Of a stretch of DNA of 64,000 nt, positions 13,337 to 26,400 are shown piece by piece. A program made the position numbers and the translations under genes. The notes under the pieces are model-generated. The model did no database searches and was not told where the DNA came from. It saw nothing but the letters and a program-made list of their open reading frames with translations. Position 1 is the stretch's first letter; the number at the start of each line of letters is the position of its first letter. Origin of the DNA: Oreocharis arfaki (Eukaryota; Chordata; Aves; Passeriformes; Paramythiidae); NCBI GenBank assembly GCA_013398015.1, contig VZRR01002859.1, forward strand, positions 868,001 to 932,000, written 5' to 3'.

Positions 13337-14288
13337 GTGAGGCGGCAGCGAGGGGGTGGCGGTACTGGTGATCAGAGCCCTTCAGAAAACCAGACCTCTG
13401 GAGCGGCAGCTCTACTGACTTCTCGATGCCCGCTTGGAAAGCAGGTGCAGGAAATTAAATGATAATTTATTTGAACATGTATTTGCTTTGCTGCTGGTGG
13501 GAAGGCTGGAAAAGTTAATCATGATGTAGTTGCTGTCAGTGCATGACAGAATAGCTGTGATGATGAATAAGGTGCTTTGCGGAAATAATTATAAAAATTG
13601 CATCTTAGGTATCCGATTTGCTTTTCTTATAGAAAATGTGATTAGAAAAATATTAGACACTTTATGTGTTTCATTAAATTCATGTGTATTTATACATTGC
13701 AGTTGGCTTAGAAGAAAGCTTTTGTCCTCTAATGACAGTACCAGTTAATGTGGCTGAAGCCTGTACTTTTGTGAGATTTAAACTGGAAATTCAATATAGG
13801 CTGTTCTAGGCGCTCTGCAAGGTGGAGAAATACCGCATTTTGGTTTCTTTTGTGGTTAAAGTCAAGCAATTGCATGTTGCCTTTGTTCGATTCGAGGACT
13901 TCAGCAGTCACTGTAAGTGTTGTAACATCAAGCAGTTTAGCTAATATATTGAAAATTGAAAAATAATTTGGGAAGAAATATAAAAGAAAATTAGTAATTA
14001 CTAATGAAATGAACATTCAATGCCTGTGCAATTAGTATCTCCAAGTTAGTATTTCTCAGGTGTTACTTCTGAGATTATTAATAAAGAACTAAAAAGGAGC
14101 ATGTTTATGATTTATTTCTGAACTGACATAAATCTCTTTTTTGTAGCTCCTTAGACAGATAAATGGTACACTTGTATGCGACTAGCAACTTCCTCTTCAC
14201 AGTTAAGAAGTTCTTTGTAGCTTTCTGACAGGGTGAGGCAAGAAGAGTAAGATGAGATTGTTCTGAATATGCTTATTTTTTGTTTCAG
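13337..14288 (+). other. COL19A1: Intron 1 (putative) of COL19A1
   Basis: Runs from the putative gtgagg donor to the start-exon acceptor. The first 40 bases are the CpG-island tail; the rest is AT-rich with no other feature seen. Confidence 0.4.
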
Positions 14289-14415
14289 ATTTGTAGCTGT
14301 TTGTTCACATGTGTCCAGGGGGAGATGAAGTACATTGGATCCTGCATAGTTTGGCTTTGTATGGCAGTCTTCCTCCTTCCTGTTTCTACTTCTGTGGCTG
14401 TCAGTGACCAGACAG
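14289..14415 (+). CDS. COL19A1: COL19A1 start exon: 5' UTR plus signal peptide (CDS from 14325)
   Basis: A strong acceptor (ttattttttgtttcag, ending 14288) opens the exon. The ATG at 14325 (context gggagATGa, purine at -3) starts 30 codons plus one base: MKYIGSCIVWLCMAVFLLPV and on through STSVAVSDQT. This is a classic secretory signal with a basic residue at position 2, a hydrophobic core and a likely cleavage site near STS-VAV. The LLP-STSV-V stretch resembles the human collagen XIX leader as I recall it. The donor is ACAG|gtactt, leaving phase 1. A weaker, out-of-frame ATG lies upstream at 14309 and overlaps the whole signal sequence; see findings. Start and donor are both fixed by homology and phase. 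Confidence 0.92.
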
Positions 14416-17400
14416 GTACTTCCATTTTTCTTGCCTATCGCAGACCAGAGACATAAATCTCAGTACTGAAAAATTTTTAGCAAATAACAACAAATAATCA
14501 ATATGAACACATGAAAATATGCAAAATTGTTTTAAATCTCTTTTCTGAAATGTCTTAAGTTGGAAGCAGCTCCAAAGCAGCCTTTCTGCTTCCTGTGCTT
14601 GGAAGATTCATATTTGGAGGTAGTTGTAGTTCCTAGGAGTTTTGTTTTGTGCTTTTCTTTTCCTGCCACACAAAACAAGATTATAAGTCAGAGATGCAGA
14701 ACTTTTGTGAACAAAATCATGAGGCTTTATTAGAGCAGACCAGTTATCACTTTGACCTAAACAATCTAATGCTTGTGTTAACCACACCTATACGTAATCC
14801 CTAGATTGGGTCATGCGTTTCACACATGCAGAGTTTAAAAAAATCTTTTTCCTAAGAAGATGAAGGAAAGGAATAGAGTGATATTGTTTAACTTAAAAGC
14901 TGTTACCTGACTTCTGCAAATTTTGTCATATTTCTCTGTTTTCTTCTTTCTCTTAATTTCCACATGTTATCTAGTGTTCTCACTTAAACTCTACGTTAAG
15001 TCTACAGAATGTGGTGAATTCTGTCTTAAAGACACGTCATATGTGCTTGTCAAATAAGGAACATTAGCTTTTTGGACTTGCTCAGTCTCAGCATGTACTT
15101 CAAATTATAATTTTCCTACAATTACTAGCAAGGAGAACGTGCTTATTGCTGTTTAAATTGAGTTGGGTTTTTTCTCAAAAATAAAATTAATTCCTAGTAA
15201 TGCTGTTCCTTTCCAGAAATCTTATGAAAGATAATAGAAACTACACACACACAACAACTTTGAATCTCAGTAACTCATTTGAAACTCATTTCAGGCCCAA
15301 GAAATTTAAAAAGTCCATGACTAGGAAAATAATCCTTTTACTACCCCTGGAAACTATAAGTAGTAATAATGAATAAATAATAAGTGTAATGTGTGGGCTC
15401 TGAGGTAATAATAATGCATTGTGAAGAGTCTAAGTCAAAGTCTTTTTCCCCTTTATGTTTTTAGGGCAGTGAGGCTAAGTGCTCTACTGATGAATTATTC
15501 TTAACCTCTCTGGGAGAGTGAGCCTACATCATAGCTGTGAAATCATTCTGTCTAAAAGGAGAAAAAGAGGTTTCTTTCTATCATTTCTAGGTGGCAGGTT
15601 GCAGAAGGAAAGTTTTTAAAGTGCTAGAATGATGTGAGTGCAGAAGGTTCCCTTACAATATAGGTTGAAAGATTTTAACACAAAATTCCAGGAAGCATTG
15701 TCTCTTTTCCTTTATACTTTTTATTTTCCTAATGAAATGATGCCTTAGTAAAAGTTGGGCCAGCCACAGAAAATGAACTGTGCATTACATTCTGTTAGAA
15801 GTTTGTAGCTAAGCAGCCAGCAGTGGAGTTGCAATTTTCCTTAGCCTTGATTGCCACAAATGGATCAAATATGGGTCCAACTGAACTGCTAGGAAGAAGA
15901 GGAGAGATTGAACCTCTCCTGTGAATAACTGATGGTGTGCAAGTGAGAGAGGCTTCTTCAGTTTGTGGTGGTACAGGCAGATGGTGAGGAATAACAAGTA
16001 GATAGCTGCCAGCTTGGGCAGCTCTGCCAACAGCAGGTGTGTGAGTTAAGCCCAGAGTTAAACTCCAGCTGATACCAGGAAAGAGACTCTACAAGAGGTT
16101 TTAGGGATGGTTACCATCCAAAAAAGAAATACAAGTTATAGACCAGAAAGCAGGAGTTGGGAGGGAATGGGCCCAGTAACAGCAGCGGTAAAAGTGGTGG
16201 AGCTCTTTCTGTCAACCTTTTGTTAATCTGCTCTGTTCACTTGAACCGAGTTCTCTGTGTTGCAAAGTTGTCTTGTTTCAGTTTGATAATTTGTATGCAG
16301 ATGAATCTGTTACAAATTGGAAATGTGCTTACTTCAAGAAGAGAGTAGTATCTAAAGGTTTTTTTTGTTTTTCTGTCTTGCATTCAGTCGCTCCCTCTTG
16401 GGCCTTTGTTCCCTCCTATGTACCAGTTCTGTTCGAATCAGCATCTGTCCTTCAATATCTGCCTAGATGATCTTGTTGGTTTTCTTCCTTCAACAACATA
16501 TGCATAGCATTTATTTCTCTGTGCTGATAAGAAAGCTTTTCCAGAAAAGCACATTTAGGATCTGAGATTATTGTATTTACATCTTGTAATTTCTCATCTG
16601 ATCTGCTTGAATCTAAAGTAATGACTTCAAACATATGAAAAAGTGTAAACTAGAGTTAATTTGAGGGTGGTAAGGGAAAGAGGTGTGTTAGGGAAAGGAT
16701 TAACTTGTGTGCGTATGCAGGGGAGAGCTTTCTGAGCAGGTATGCTGGATATACTTTGTGACTTATTCATTGGGTCAATATTGTAATAAATAAATACCAG
16801 TATTGAAAAAGGAGTCAGAGTCTGAGAAAGTATGCTGGATCTTCTCGAAGCAGTCCTCCTTAGGCTCTGAGCATGCCAGTAAGCATTAGATTCACATCAA
16901 GGATTTCTTTCAGTTCTTACTTTTCCAGAGGTTTTGATATGCTGAATGTTCATTAGAAGGAAGCACTCATTTCTCATGGCAGAATATAGCAAGCCTGAGA
17001 GGAGAGGGTTCAGGAGTTTTCCACAGGCATATTTTTGATCTGACTTCAAGAATACTTTCTTCATGCTGTCAACTTATTATTATTGGTAATATCTGGGGTT
17101 TGAGTGTGGACGTGAGCTCTTTCTGTAATGACACATAAAGTTCTAATCTACACATTCCTGAAGGCTTTATATTAAGAATATTAATACTTTGTCTCAGTCC
17201 CAGGTCATTGCTTCTTTTTCAACCTTCTTTTACAATTGTTGTTTTTTAAAGTCACTTGTTAATCCATGAAAAATGTAGTATAAACAAAGTCCTGGGATTG
17301 TCAGGCATGGTGAATTTCCACTGCCTTTTGACATGGGATGTATTGTGAAAAGTATTGGCCATGAATCATAACTTTAGATAGCCACTTTAACCCAAATACC

Positions 17401-20400
17401 GTGAATGGTTTCAAGTATGCAAATCAGTTCAGCTTTTTGGTTTTATTAGTACAGCTAGATACTTGTCAAAATCAAGATAATGACTCTGCAGTAACTGTCA
17501 TATAAAATGTATTCATATTCCTGACATTCCCATCCAACCTGGCCTTGAATGTTTCCAGGGGTGGGGCAGCCACCACCTCTCTGGGCAACCTGTTCCAGTG
17601 TTTCACCACCATTATTGTAAAGTCTAGTCTAAATCTAACCTCTTTTATTTAAAACCATTACCTCTTGTCCTGTCACAACCCCTTGTCCTGTCTGAACCCG
17701 TCTTTCTTACAAGGCCCACTGGCTGGAAGGCTGGAGTAAGGTCTCCCTGGAGCCTTCTCTCCTCCAGGCTGAACAACCCTAACTCTCAGGAGAGATGCTC
17801 CAGCTCTCTGAACATTTTCGTGGCCTTCCTTTGCACCTGCTCCCGCAGGTCCATGTCTTTCTTGTGTTGGGGCTCTGGAGCTGGATGCAGTAGTCCAGGT
17901 GGAGGCGGGGGGAGGGGTGGTCTCGTGAGAGCTGATGGGCAGAATTACCTCTCTTGTCCTGCTGGCCATGCTTCTTTAGATGCACCGGATATGATTGGCT
18001 TTCTGGGCTGTGAGCACACACTGTCAGCTGACCTTCACCTTTTCATCCTTGTCAGGGCTCAATTCCTTCATCTCCCAGCCTGTTTTGATACTGGGCACTG
18101 CCCTGACCCAGGTACAGCACGTTGTGAGGTTTTTGAACCTCGCGAGATTCCCATGGGCCCAATTCTCAGGCTTGTCTAGCTCCCTCTGGATGACATTGTG
18201 TCCTTCAGGTGTGTCAACTGCACCACTCAGCTAGGTGTCATCTGCAAATTTGCTGAGGGTGCGCTCATCATGGTACACTCATGAAGGGTAGAATCCCTTC
18301 ATCTATATCATTAATTCATTAAATAACATTGGTTCCAAACGGGACACCACTTGTCACTGATTTCCGTCTGACATTGAGCAGTTGACCACTCCCCTCTGGA
18401 TGTAACTGTCCAACCAATTCTTCATCCACCAAGCAGTCCACACATCAAATCCCAGTCTTTCCAATTCAGAGGCGTTGTGGGAACCATGTCAAAGGCCTTG
18501 CAGAAATCCAGATGACATCCATAGCTGTTCTCTTGTCCACTGATATAGTCATTCCATTGTACAAGGCCACTGGGTTAGTCATGCAAGACTTGCCCTTGGT
18601 GAAGTGGTGCTGGTTGTCCCAAATAATATGAAGTCCTGTTTTTCACTACTTACTCTCCTGCATGGGAGAATATAGTTCTCCAGGGTTCTAGCATGTGTAT
18701 CCTAATCCTTGAACTCCGTTGCTTGGATTTCCTATTTCTGCCTGCCAATGCTGTTACATTACTTCACAACTATCTAAATAGTCACCACACTTGAAGATGA
18801 CTTCTTTATTGTATCATGTTTCCTTCATTCTTACCACCCTTGTCTTAATAAACATATACATTGTAATGTAATATGATCTTCTTTGCAGAGTACAATAATA
18901 GAACACAAAAAAAATCACATTGTATTTCCTGGTGCCTGTGTACTTGAGGCTACAGATATGTAGGAAATCTGAATTCTTGACCTTATTTGAAAGTAAGCCA
19001 GCTGGGTCTGCTTGTCTTCAGTATGAATACGTTTGAGGTGGACTCACTGGATGTCATTGCTGACAACTGCAAGTGTGTGACAAGCTCTCAAGAGGTTCCC
19101 TATGTCTGTGTTTATGAAGCCCGATCCTGTAAGAGTATGAAAAAAATCTTGGTTTATAGGGGTTTCTGCCAGAAGCTTGACTCGACACAGGATGTGGGTT
19201 TATGTCAGGCTGGGCTTTGCTGTTTGGCCACGTTCATTAGGCTGGTCATGGTCACTGATGGAAGCTTCAGTGCCCTTGCAAAGGGGCATGTCAGTGGTGG
19301 TAGATGGCAGCTAAAAACTTCACCTGAATGTGAAGTTTAATTTTAAACTAGCACATGGGTACTTGTAAAGTGAATCTAGCCATTACGGGTTGCACTTGAT
19401 CTGGAGAAGCCAAGAGTGCCTGTTGGAAGTTACAGTTCCCACTCAGGAAGTGCACACAAGAGACATCTCTAAGATGGAGACTGAAGCACACAGCAGTCTC
19501 TTCTGTCCTTGTTTGCATGGAATGGAAAGCTGAGCATGGTGCCTAGATGGAAGTTGCAGTGTGCTTCAACAGGTGTCCTGATCATTCCAGGTTCTGGAAC
19601 GATCTGGAACACTCCATTGCATGTTGCAGCAGATATGTCTAGATGCAATGCTTTTTTTTTTTTTTTTTTTTTTTTTGCAGAGTGGTATTAGAAAACAAGA
19701 AATTCTTACTGTTATCTTACTGGAAAGAGAGAAGACAATGATCTGTGATGTATCTGCTTGATCTGCATAAATTAATATTTTCACAAGTATTAGATGGATT
19801 TTATATTAATGAGCTCATAGCTAGAACAAATTGATTTATAAAGATCAAGGTCTAATTTTTCATATTGGTAGGTGAACTTGTTAATTTATAGATAAGTTAA
19901 CTTGACCTTTGATATCACTGGTTTAATATTAATTTTTTAGTTCAGTCCACACAGATGCAGTTTTATCATGTGCAGAGCAATCTAGTGTATAAAAGTAAGC
20001 TTGTTCTTCTTACTAATTTGTTCATTTTATAGTAATGTCTTTTAACAGGCCAGGTAGGTTCATGGTTTCCAGACCTGGATTAGCAAGCAAGGATTTGTCT
20101 TGTTCCTTTTCTTTCCTGAATATCTTCATGTAGACCTTGTCATTCAGCTACACACATGCTGAATGGGCAAACTGTCTGTTTTGTCTCAGGCTAAAGAAAA
20201 TTTAAGGATCTGCTAGCAGTACTAAAAATCATGGAAGAGGTTAACTATACAAACTGTAACTGCAGAAGGAATTTTCATCAATCTATAGTAATGAACGTTG
20301 TCAGTCTTGGTATGGAGAGGGTTTGGTCTTGTTATTTGAGGGTTTTCCCTTAGCTCTCTGGTAAAAGGAATAGCATTGAGCTAAAGGAGTGCATTGGCAG

Positions 20401-23400
20401 CATGAGATGGAAGATTCATGGTAACTCTTTCAGTTCTTCTGAGGATGTGGAATACAAACAAATAACTAACACTTAAATGGCCTGTGTGTGCTGTGACTGT
20501 TACGCCACTGACAAAAATAGGTCCACAGTCCAGATTGTGGCATGTGAGGAATCATGGCTATCATCTGGATAACACAAAAATTAAGGCTTGAGTCTTTATT
20601 TGGAAGAAAGCAGCTGTGGGGAATAAACTGGAACTTTGTAGTCTTTCACTGCTCAACACTCATGTAAGTTAATGCTGAAAAAACAAAGCACGCTTGTGTC
20701 CCAGGTTCTCTAAAGCTTACATCAATTTATGGTAAAGTCAGCCGTAAGTGCTATCTGTCTGCTCTTATTATAAGTACTGTCAAGAATTTAACCAAGAAGA
20801 GAACCTGACTTGAAATATATTGAATATTTTTGAGAAAAAACTCTTGGTAGAAAGCCTGTAGATTTAAGAAAAACATTGTCCATGTATGTCTGACATTCTT
20901 TCGTGACTTCAGCCATAAATGGCTTCCTGTACTCCAGCTTATTTCTTGGAGCTATAGATATGCAAATCTACCCTAACGACATTCGTTGGTTTTGAGTGGC
21001 TATATATAGAATTCTACAGTTTAATAATCTGTATTTGGTTGAAGGTTGAGGTTTGTAGACCAGAGGGTATCTAGGGTGAACCTGTTTCTACCCCGTACTA
21101 TGTGTGTATACCTCCACTGGTATATTAAAATTGCTGTTACTGTGTAATTCCAGCAAATGCTTTTCTCACTGCATAAAACTTCCTTCAAGAATGATGAAAG
21201 ATTTCACTTCAGAGTTTTCAACAGTTTGGCATCTTTCCTGGGGAAAGGGAATTTACAGAGTTTTTCGTGCATCTGTTTCATCTCAGTTATCGTGAAACTC
21301 TATCTGTGTAGGGAAAAACATGCATGTACACGTATTTATGGATTTATATGAGGGAAAGAAAAAAATTATTAGTACCTTAGAAGTAAATTAATTTATCTGT
21401 GATGTTATTTGTAGTAGTAAATTGTTAGTTGTGACGGTAATTGTATGGGTGAAGAACATGGAACTTATTGAATCTTACCAAAAAAAAAAAAAAAAAAAGT
21501 GTTTTGCCCAGTCTGTTCTTGAAATAGTTGACCGTATTATCAGGAGGTGTCTTTATATCTGTCTTTTATAATCTAGTTTCACTTTTACTAGTTATTTCCA
21601 GTTAGCCATTCTTAATCCAGATCAAATACTGAAATATATTTAATAGCATTTAAGAGTTTTGAAGGATAATATGCTTTCTACATGACTACAGAATGAATGA
21701 CAAATTTCAAATGCTTTAAGATTACAAATATAGCTGTTTTAAATACCAGTGTTTGGTCTAGATGCTCTTATGAAACATTTAAATATAGATGATTTCCAGG
21801 TTAATGGTAGGACATTCCTTTTTTCATTGAACTAATGCTTCAGAAAATGCTTTGACCTACGCTGTTCAGCAGCTTCCGATCACCTTGGACATCCTTTTAG
21901 TTGCATCTGCTCGCTGAGCTCTGTGCTTGATAAGTTTACCCAAATATCATAACTTGTCATCTTTGATTTGCTAGTTTTATTAGGATTCAGCAGGGCTGGT
22001 TGCAAAGCTTGTTAAATAGCGAGCCTTATTTCTGACCCCTGCACGAAAGTGACATTTTTCTGTATTTCCTTCTTAAAAGTGGGCATTCCTATGTATCTAT
22101 TTAAAAAGAGCATTAAGGACTTCATGCAAGTAAGATATTGCATATTAATAACACAGTTTCTTATCTAAGGGTTCAATTAGGTTTAACCTCAGTTTACCAT
22201 GTTCCAAATTTTAGAATGTTCGGTTTGTTTACCCAAATATTTTGGTTCAGACTTACTCCCTTACTTAATTTTCAAGCTTTTTTCCCCCAAAATATAATAC
22301 CATTTCATATTCATTAATGGGGAAAATATTTTCTAATAATACAGTGAGAAATAAAAGAAGAATTTGGAACAGATATTACTGCTTTATGGAGTGTTGTAAA
22401 TGGAAACAGTGTGTTAAGAATTTAATGGTTTTCTTCTGGCTGTATTGTTTATATGAACTTCAACCAAAGGCAGCTGAATTAAAATGTGACACAAATTCTA
22501 TCTGCTTATATTATTGGAAGTGTAGTATAAAATCTGCTCTTGTTTAGATTTTGTAATTTGGTTTATTGCTGCTTTTCATATCCTAAAGAAACGAAAAGAA
22601 ACATTCCTGTCAATATTACTATCACTGTCATGATAGTTGGTTCAGTTCCTGTTAGTTTGATAATATTCTATGATAGACACTAAACTGTGTTCTCTTGAAG
22701 GTGCTGTGTGTCCTTTAATGAAAACAGTTTCCCGTCACCTCAGACAAATCAACAGAGACAGTCGTGGTGTATCAGGTAAATGACTGAGCTAATATGGATA
22801 TCTATATTAATTAACTAGTAATGATTACTGGATGTAATCATAGTCCGATTGAAGCTGGCTTTAAAATTGAAATGATAGGACAGAATGCCATCCCCAAGCA
22901 CCAAAAGCTGCTGCTGCTCTTAGGAAGGTGAGATTAAAATCAGAATGTGTTTTTCCTGGAAAGTATTGGTTCAAGTTTGGCAGCCACACTAATTTCCATG
23001 GTTTTTTTCCAATCATCCTGTGTTCTTATCAGTTCAGATGATAAAAGGAACTGAAAAATGCATTTTTCAGGTTTTAAAGTCGTCTACCATGAATAGTTTT
23101 AATAAAATGAATATTGAAAGTTTCTCTGACTTTAAGTTCTGCTTTTCAAAATAGCTTGTCAGTCTGTATTCTAGAAATGCTAATATGCTTGTATTCAAGG
23201 ATGCTAAAAATCGTTATTTACTTACGGTTTTTAAATTCCATTAAGTTGTATCGTATTGTGGCATATTTTCCAGGATTTGATCTGGCAGAAAGCTTTTCTT
23301 TAAGGCAAACATCTTGTGGAGGGGAAAAGATCTGTTTTAAACTGGGAAGCGCACCTCTCATCAGAGATACAAGGTAAGATACTGCTTTTATGCTTAGCTT

Positions 23401-26400
23401 TTAAAAGATACAGCTCAGACTCAATGCTACTAATGAGCTGAATCACTAAACGTGTACCAAAGGATGCCACAGAAAGCAGTACAGCTGTTTTTAGACATTT
23501 TCAGTTTTTGCTGTGGGAAGACTTTTGATTTTGGTATGCTTTTCTTCTGGAATTTGGGAGTATCTAGGTAGTAGGTTAACTGTGCATAGCACTTTCTCAA
23601 ATGATAATTCTGATACTGAAAATTTATATTAATACATAAATATTTATAAAACAAAGGAAAGAAATAACTTCCATGGTATTACAGGAAGTATTATACCAAT
23701 ATCCCCTCAGTGAAGTTGTCTGTCCTCTCTCTCACTACTGCTGGCAAGATTAAAAAGAGAGAGAGAGTATCACCATTTCCTTGAACGCTATTTTTTTATT
23801 TTCCTGGTACTCACATTTTGCCTGTGAGCAGGAACAACCTAGTGGGTACTCAGTGTAGAGGAGAAAGTAGGCAAAATCCTGTTCTGGCACAGGGTAGGAT
23901 GAAAAGCAGAGACTGCATGAAAAATCAAAAGGAGAGTGAAAGAGAGCAAGGCACAATTGGATTGGATGGACTGAAGTTTGCACAGGGACAAGGAAATGTC
24001 AAGAAGCAGTTAGGAATGTAGTCTCAAGTTCCCTGTGCTCAGTGGAGGGACAGGATCATCTCAGAGCTTCTTGGTTGAGATGTGCTCTGAGTCATGGGAC
24101 TGTGGTTTCTGTACAGCGTGTTCCTGTGATGACGAGGGAAGCAACTCTATTCCCATGTCTTCAGGTTGGGTATTTTCTGTTGCAAGCTCCAGCTTGCCTA
24201 GTAAAAAAATGCACCTGGTCCTCAGACTTCCCCTTTGCTTGGGTCCTGGGCATAGCAAAGAGGGATTGTGAGTAGCATGAGGCCAGGGGGAAGGAAGAAG
24301 AGAATAACTGCAGGCACCCAGACACAAAACAAACTGATCTTTGTGAGAGGAACATGACTGAATCTAAATATTCTGAATTGGTAGATGAATTCTAAATTTT
24401 TTCTGATATGTTAGGTACCGTAAGTGCAAATTTTGATGCTCGTGTAATTCCGCAGTCAAACCAATCACTTTTTAAAAAATGCCTTGGACACTAGCTATTG
24501 AAGGAAAAATGACTAGACAAAATTACTTGACGTGAAGCCCTTCTTTTATTAGGACTTTTCCAGTATTACTCAGATTGTCTTTAGATGAAGAACAGGAGAA
24601 ATTAAGTACCACCCATAAATGTCTTTACTAAAAATGTTTTTAGAGATTTTTAGTAAGAAAACTTTTCTTTTAAAAAAATTATTAATTTTTCAGTTTTTCA
24701 CGAAGTTTTTTTTTTTTTCCAATGTATGGGAATTTGAGGGAAGCATGAGACTACAGAAGAGTAGAAAATCAAGGCAATAAAAAATGTGGAGCAATTTTCC
24801 TTTAGGAATAAGAAACTAAGTAGTGCTAAGAAATGCATCTTTTTAGCTGGCTATTTTGAAACAGTAAGAAAACCAAAGGCAAAAATGAAGTAGAGATGTG
24901 CTAGAAATTGCAAAAGAGTGAATTATTTAAAATTCATGTAACTTTGAGGTAAAATTCTTGATTCAAAGTATTGATTTCTAAGAATTTCTGGGTGGTTTTG
25001 GAAGTGGTCTGAGAGGTGATGTTGAGGTTAAAAAACATAAAGTTTTTTTCTATCCTTTATTTTAGTAGTCCTGAATATTAATGTCTGTTTTTAATTCTTT
25101 TGAAAACAGTTTGTTAGTGAAGGCAATGAAAATGGGGAATTCACACCATGGCTGATAGCTGTGACCTAACAAAGCCCTAACTATTAATGATGGCAAGGAA
25201 AGTCACAATGGTTGTTTTGTCTGGGGTTTTTTTTGAGTTACATATTTTTTCCTATATTTTACCTCATCAGCTTTTTGAAGGGAGAGAAAAGTGATTAGTT
25301 GTTCTTCATTGTCAGTGTAACTTGGGCAGGGGCTAAAGAATTTCAGTTAAGGGTAAACCTGGAAGATAGGTGGCTTGGCTTTCATGGTCTCTTGGTTCTC
25401 ACATTCCTCTCCGTCCCTGTTGTTTTCTTCTGTGTATCCTCATTAAACAAAAAACTAAAGAGAAAATCTTTCTAGTTTCCCCTAAAATTATGCATATCTA
25501 ATGGATGAAAAATTTAGCTGGATGAAGCATCTGAGATGATTATTAATAAAATGCATATCAGTGCTAATATATGAATATAGTTAGGCAGAAAAATGAATAT
25601 AGTTAGGCAGAAAATTAATATCATGTTATTGATGATAATAAGGTACAAGATAAAATTTTCAGTCAGCTTGCTGTGCAAGTAGTACCTTTTACATATATCT
25701 TCTTGAACAATTGAAGGCTTAGAAGTATTTTCAATAACATTCAAACATTGCAGGATTTCTGTTAAATCCTTGTTCTTCGTGGCAGTAATTTTGTTTATCT
25801 TTTATTAACCTTTCTTGACAGAAATGCATGTCATTAAAAAATTAATTCTATTCTTAATTATTTCAGTTTGTTGAATATAAAATGGCTTTCTGTTTTTGAG
25901 ATAACACTTTGGACAAATACTTCTAAAAACTTTTGTTTAAAGTGTGTTATTTTTTAAACTCTTCTGGAGTTTTAGGGTGGTTTTATAAAATAAGGGCAGA
26001 GGGCAGTCAGGAGCACGAAGTCAGGTTTTGGGTTTTTACATGGTAGGGTTACAACGAAGGATAGCCAGAAACTTGGGTATCTGTCATCATAACCTTATAA
26101 TAATTTACTATCTCTGTTACCCATGTGCAACATCTTTTAATTAATTATTTTTATTTAAACCTACTTCTCTTACATTATGTCAGGTTGTGTGGTTCCAGAC
26201 CACTTGTGTTGTTAGATGGCTTTCAGGATCATTCTACTTCAGAAAATATTTTAGTAGACATGGGGTGCCTTAAGCAGCAGAGCAGTGTTTGTTATCCATC
26301 CTGCAGGAAATTGAGAGTATCTGATTAAGCTGACTAGCAAGTATCAAGTAACTTGGCACATCTCCTTTTGCATTTCATTCATTCAGTTGTAGTGTGGGTA

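Larger units (their letters stand above)
12722..13376. promoter_or_regulatory. CpG island, probable COL19A1 promoter
   Basis: An abrupt change from AT-rich DNA to roughly 650 bp dense in CG dinucleotides and G/C runs, such as gggcggg and ccccgcccc, typical of a vertebrate CpG-island promoter with Sp1-type sites. It lies 0.95 kb upstream of the signal-peptide exon on the same strand and is the only such island in the window, so it most likely drives COL19A1. No convincing TATA box is seen in it. A run of 15 Ns (13029-13043) interrupts it. Long open frames cross it on both strands, but they are the expected by-product of few AT-rich stop codons. A shared or divergent promoter cannot be excluded. 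Confidence 0.8.
14416..22700 (+). other. COL19A1: COL19A1 intron between signal-peptide and second coding exon
   Basis: An 8.3-kb intron. It contains the longest CR1 fragment in the window (about 17520-18660, antisense), a T25 run at 19652-19676 and an A19 run at 21480-21498. No additional coding exon fits: the flanking exons are both phase 1 and join in frame without it. Confidence 0.85.

Noticed and set aside
12727..13371. Several long open frames on both strands (up to 211 codons)
   Set aside because: They all lie in the CpG island, where stop codons are rare, and run across the N gap; no protein similarity was seen.
13880..13900. 'gttcgattcgagg' resembling a tRNA T-arm
   Set aside because: No A-box, acceptor stem or cloverleaf around it.
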